Source: an uncultured Erysipelotrichaceae bacterium (GTDB taxonomy: Bacteria > Bacillota_I > Bacilli_A > Acholeplasmatales > Anaeroplasmataceae). Taken from it: 7,918 nucleotides of DNA. Below, in pieces: positions 5,262 through 7,918 of this stretch. The notes below the pieces were generated by a model that was not told where the DNA came from, did no database searches, and was given only the letters and a program-made list of their open reading frames with translations. Position numbers and translations under genes: made by a program. The number at the start of each line of letters is the position of its first letter. The stretch's first letter is position 1. The stretch is from contig CADBQV010000284.1 of the NCBI GenBank assembly GCA_902796895.1, positions 1-7,918 of the forward strand. The letters are read 5' to 3'.

Positions 5262-5677
5262 ATACGTTTGTGGGATTATAGATTGTTAAAAGTTTTGCTG
5301 ATAAATTTATTATAGCTCAATGGAGAGAGTATATAGCTATTAAAAGACAATGGGAAAAAGGAATATTGAAACATAGATTGGTTAGCTATGTAATGGATTA
5401 TAATAAGACATATTTTGCTTGGTATGTTCATCAAGTATATTTAGAATTACAAAATAGAAATATTAAATGTAAAGAAGTATATTTAGACGAAATAATTACT
5501 TTTTGTAGTTATAGATTATGGCAAGATAATTTATATTATCCGGAACATAATGATAGATATTTAAGACAATGTTATTATAATTTAGAAGAAAAATATGACA
5601 GAGGTATCCTAACAGAAGAAGAATCGACTAAAGTAACAGACGCAATAAATATTGATTATTTAACAATGTGTAGATAG
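5262..5677 (+). CDS. Pyrimidine-dimer DNA glycosylase-like phage protein, frameshifted, possible ATA start (restored about 138 aa)
   Basis: After AAAGGAG (5247-5253) the frame opens ATA-CGT-TTG-TGG, giving RLWDYRLLKVL, then breaks. One base missing at about 5298 restores PDKFIIAQWREYIAIKRQW, then LVSYVMDYNKTYFAWYVHQV and ELQNRNIKC, ending at TAG 5675-5677. RLWxYxLLxxLPxxxxxxQWRE, the VxxYxxxxFxxYxxxVxxEL helix and the length agree with the Pyr_excise/TIGR02328-like family (T4 endonuclease V relatives), which may remove UV dimers; many phage members are untested. The first residue would normally be Met. ATA is allowed as a start in code 4, or an ATG was misread. An alternative start is the TTG at 5366, but it would delete the conserved N-terminus. 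Confidence 0.68.
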
Positions 5678-5690
5678 GAGTGAAAATGAT

Positions 5691-5726
5691 ATGAAAGATA
5701 AGAAAAATAAAATACATGAATTTTAA
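5691..5726 (+). CDS. Possible 11-aa leader-sized ORF
   Basis: ATG 5691 starts MKDKKNKIHEF, ending at TAA 5724-5726, behind TAGGAG (5675-5680). A competing ATG at 5686 would, with TGA as Trp, give about 24 residues. Both readings share the same ribosome binding site. It fills the gap between two better-supported genes but may be only a spacer that keeps ribosomes coupled. Confidence 0.25.
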   Translation: MKDKKNKIHEF

Positions 5727-5738
5727 TAAGGAGGTAAT

Positions 5739-5899
5739 ATGAAAAAAGTTGAATGCATAAAAAGATTAGAAGATATTATACATGGGTTATATGAGTCATT
5801 AGATTATCCAGAAAATAATGAAAAGCAAGAATTCATTGATAACATAAATTATGAAAAGATACTTTAGAAAATGCTTTAAAAATAATAAGGAGGAAATAA
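5739..5899 (+). CDS. Small acidic helical protein, frameshifted (restored about 53 aa)
   Basis: AAGGAGG (5728-5734) precedes ATG 5739. The product starts MKKVECIKRLEDIIHGLYES, continues LDYPENNEKQEFIDNI, and stops at 5870 in the written frame. One missing A at about 5853-5857 restores NYEKDTLENALKIIRRK and a TAA at 5897-5899. The AAGGAGG that serves the next gene lies inside its last codons, a compact overlap that supports the repaired end. It is helical and acidic with a basic tip. I recognise no family. Confidence 0.5.
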
Positions 5900-5902
5900 A
5901 TT

Positions 5903-6088
5903 ATATGTAGATATGATATAAGAGAAAAAGGTAAAAGAATATCACCAATAGGTACAGATATATTTGATTTAGATAGCATTAAAGATGACATAGCATTATT
6001 ACATTATTATAATACAAAATTAGGTGAAAATTCAAAATATGAAGTATATGATAATAAACTTAAAAAAGTAATATGGGAGGAAAAATAA
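5903..6088 (+). CDS. 61-aa protein with possible ATA start
   Basis: The open frame CRYDIREKGKRISPIGTDIF leads to DDIALLHYYNTKLGENSKYE and ends KKVIWEEK at TAA 6086-6088, immediately before the helicase start. In this frame the codon upstream of TGT is ATA (5903-5905), 9 bases after AAGGAGG (5887-5893). The overlapping ATG at 5905 is followed directly by TAG, so it would need a missing TG pair (ATG-TGT). Either an ATA start or a sequence error is implied, as at 5262. A GTDIFDLDSI segment and a YEVYDNKLKKV beta hairpin are visible, but no family is recognised. Confidence 0.5.
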   Translation: MCRYDIREKGKRISPIGTDIFDLDSIKDDIALLHYYNTKLGENSKYEVYDNKLKKVIWEEK

Positions 6089-7782
6089 TTGATAACTATA
6101 AAAATAGATAAATCAAATAAATGTAATGGCTAATTTAGTTTATATATTTCATTTCCTTATGACCAAAATATAGTTAATATAATGAGAGAACAACCAATTA
6201 GATATTATAATCCAGATAATAAGGAATGGGAATTACCTATTAAAAGTTTTGATAAAATAAAAGAACAACTTAAAGATTATGAATTAAATATACTTAATTT
6301 TAATGAGGATTGTTTTAAATCAATTTTAAATGATAAGGTAAGTAATTATATTCCTAAAGATTATAAATTTAAAATAAAGCCTTTTAAACATCAAATAGAA
6401 GGAGTTAATTATGGATTAAAATATGATAATTTCTTTTAGGAGATGAACAAGGTTTAGGAAAGACAATGCAAGCTATTAATATAGCAGTAATTAAAAAACA
6501 ACAAAAAAACTATAAACATTGTCTAATAATATGTGGTGTAAATGGATTAAAATGGAATTCGAAAGCAGAAGTAGCAAAGCACAGTGACGAACAAGCTTAT
6601 ATATTAGGTATTAGATACGACAATAAAGAAAAAGAAAAAATAGGTACAATACAGGATAGATTAGATAATTTAAAGCACATATCTAAAATTAAAGATTATT
6701 TTATTATAACTAATATAGAAACATTAAGAAATGAAGACATTATAAGTATGTTAAAATTATTATATGATAAAAAAATAATTAATATGATAGTATTAGATGA
6801 ACGGTCATCGCTGTAAGGACCCAAGTTCAATACAAGGTAAGCATTTATAAAAATTACAGGTGGAGACAATGATAAGTATGACAGGTACACCTTTAATGAA
6901 TAATCCATTAAATTTATTTATTCATTTAAAAAGGTTAGGATATGAAAAACATGCATTTTACTCATTTAAACAACATTATTGTATTATGGGTGGCTATGGC
7001 GGATATCAAGTTATGGGATATAAACATTTAGACCAACTTAAAGAACAATTTGAAGATATAATGTTAAGAAGACTTAAAAAAGATGTTTTAGATTTACCAG
7101 AAAAAATTTATCAAGATGAATTTATGGAAATGACACCTGAACAAGAAAAGATTTAAAGAAGTTAAAATAAAAGTGCAAAATAATATTGATAAAGTTACTA
7201 ATGCTATAAATCCACTAGCAGAAATGATAAGAATGAGACAAGCAACTGATTATATTGGAATATTAAGTAGCACAGTTTTAGAAAGTGCTAAATTAGAAAG
7301 ACTAGATGAATTATTAGAGGAAATAATAAGTAATGGACATAAAGCAATTATATTTAGTAACTGGACATCAATGACAAATCCAACTTTTGAAAGATATAAA
7401 AAATTATATAATCCTGCTATTATAACAGGTGAAACTAAAGATAGAGTTGCTGAGGACAATAAATTTATGGAAGATGATAATTGTAAAATTATAATTGGTA
7501 CAACTGGAGCTATGGGTACACGGATTGACTTTGATGGCTGCTACTTATGTTATATTTTTAGATGAGCCATGAAATAAAGCTTTAAAAAGTCAAGCTGAAG
7601 ATAGAGCCCATAGAATTGGCACTAAAGATAATATTACTATAATAACGCTTATGTATAAAAATACAATAGATGAAAGAATAAATGAATTAGTTGAGAAAAA
7701 AGGGGCAATGGCAGATTTAATTATAGATGGTAAAGTAACTAGTCAAAATAAATCACAATTAGTAGAATTTTTACTTTCATAA
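6089..7782 (+). CDS. HARP/SNF2-type DNA helicase (DEAH family), several frameshifts (restored about 564 aa, one TGA as Trp)
   Basis: The proposed start is TTG 6089, abutting the previous TAA and 8 bases after GGGAGG. An in-frame TAA at 6131 breaks this opening, so ATG 6182 is an alternative start. ISFPYDQNIVNIMREQPIRY and PDNKEWELP match a HARP-like N-terminal domain. Motif I, GDEQGLGKT, is at 6439-6465, after a missing T near 6432. Motif II is VLDE then HRCKDPSS, with one extra base at about 6802-6805. A missing G and an extra A lie near 6846 and 6855. Motif III is MTGTPLMNNP at 6878-6907. AIIFSNWT starts at 7344. IIGTTGAMGT and GLTLMAATYVIFLDEP are split by an extra C near 7521. TGA 7570 is the conserved Trp, then QAEDRAHRIGT at 7591-7623. 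Another net shift lies near 7152. Repairing all breaks gives an exact multiple of three. It likely remodels branched DNA in phage replication or repair. Confidence 0.8.
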
Positions 7783-7800
7783 AAAATTTTAAAATTTTAC

Positions 7801-7829
7801 TTGACATTTTATTTATTATACTATATAAT
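7801..7829 (+). promoter_or_regulatory. Near-consensus sigma-70 promoter
   Basis: TTGACA (7801-7806) and TATAAT (7824-7829) are separated by exactly 17 bases, a full consensus match in both boxes. It lies 18 bases after the helicase stop and 39 bases before ATG 7869. It would start a new transcript with a strong housekeeping-type signal, unlike the weaker candidate at 3746-3785. Confidence 0.8.
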
Positions 7830-7851
7830 AATAAATGTAAAAAGTAATAAA

Positions 7852-7866
7852 GAAAGGTAGGTAAAG
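7852..7866 (+). promoter_or_regulatory. Extended ribosome-binding leader, copy 2
   Basis: GAAAGGTAGGTAAAG is identical over 15 bases to the leader at 3823-3837 and lies 2 bases before ATG 7869. Both copies head a gene unit behind a promoter-like sequence, which suggests a shared 5' module for the first genes of units. Confidence 0.55.
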
Positions 7867-7868
7867 TT

Positions 7869-7918
7869 ATGGAAAGCAAAAAACCAAAAACATTAAAACG
7901 AGGATGGAAAGACATAAT
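7869..7918 (+). CDS. N-terminal fragment of an unrecognised protein
   Basis: ATG 7869 follows the strong promoter and repeated leader. It gives MESKKPKTLKRGWKDI before the window ends. The visible part is strongly basic with one Trp (TGG), consistent with a small nucleic-acid-binding or early protein, but too short to identify. The promoter, leader and start together make this a confident gene start. Confidence 0.6.
   Translation, partial: MESKKPKTLKRGWKDI

Noticed and set aside
4350..5300. Group I intron carrying the GIY-YIG gene
   Set aside because: The endonuclease has its own ribosome binding site, the downstream gene restarts with its own N-terminus, and I could not recognise intron core pairing. 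A covariance-model search would settle it.
1..7918. CRISPR array, insertion sequence or attachment site
   Set aside because: No regularly spaced repeats, transposase motifs, terminal inverted repeats or integrase-adjacent duplications were seen.

Overview
The window looks like part of an AT-rich (about three-quarters A+T by eye) tailed-phage or prophage genome. Its host appears to use, or tolerate, genetic code 4, in which TGA encodes tryptophan. Every gene I can support lies on the + strand. In-frame TGA falls where Trp is expected in at least seven places, most clearly at the invariant Trp just before the QAxDRxHRIG motif of an SNF2-type helicase (7570-7572). The supported genes end in TAA or TAG, with one ambiguous TGA (2617). 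This points to a phage of Mollicutes or a related recoded Bacillota lineage. Strong AAAGGAGG ribosome binding sites fit the same host range.

Positions 1-3566 hold a late, probably virion-associated cassette of small genes. In order they are: a C-terminal fragment of an unknown gene, a 54-aa hydrophobic protein, a Gln-rich protein, an 84-aa helical protein, a 236-aa membrane-anchored coiled-coil protein with a Cys-Cys-Cys motif and a Pro-rich tail, a hairpin terminator, a beta-rich C1q/TNF-like protein, two tandem related small membrane/coiled-coil proteins, a helical protein of a recurrent gut-phage type, and a 152-aa protein. The order and motifs recall gene sets I know from gut Bacillota phages; precise functions are not known to me.

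Positions 3567-3841 are non-coding. They hold a weak and a strong candidate terminator, a 26-nt hairpin, an 11-bp-spaced direct repeat next to a 10-bp palindrome, and a -10-like box. This looks like the boundary between two transcription units.

Positions 3842-7782 hold a second unit. It starts with three very small charged proteins. A free-standing GIY-YIG homing endonuclease follows, flanked by two RLW-type N-termini of pyrimidine-dimer-glycosylase-like genes: a truncated one upstream and a fuller one downstream. Two or three more tiny genes follow, then a HARP/SNF2-type helicase of about 564 aa. A near-consensus promoter (TTGACA-N17-TATAAT) at 7801-7829 and a repeated ribosome-binding leader introduce the next gene, which is cut by the window end.

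Many genes are broken by single-base frameshifts, most of them one base missing in a run of A or T. Conserved motifs resume in the next frame each time. The simplest reading is uncorrected long-read sequencing error; a decaying prophage is the alternative. Lengths given as 'restored' assume these breaks are repaired. All family assignments come from reading the translations, without database searches.
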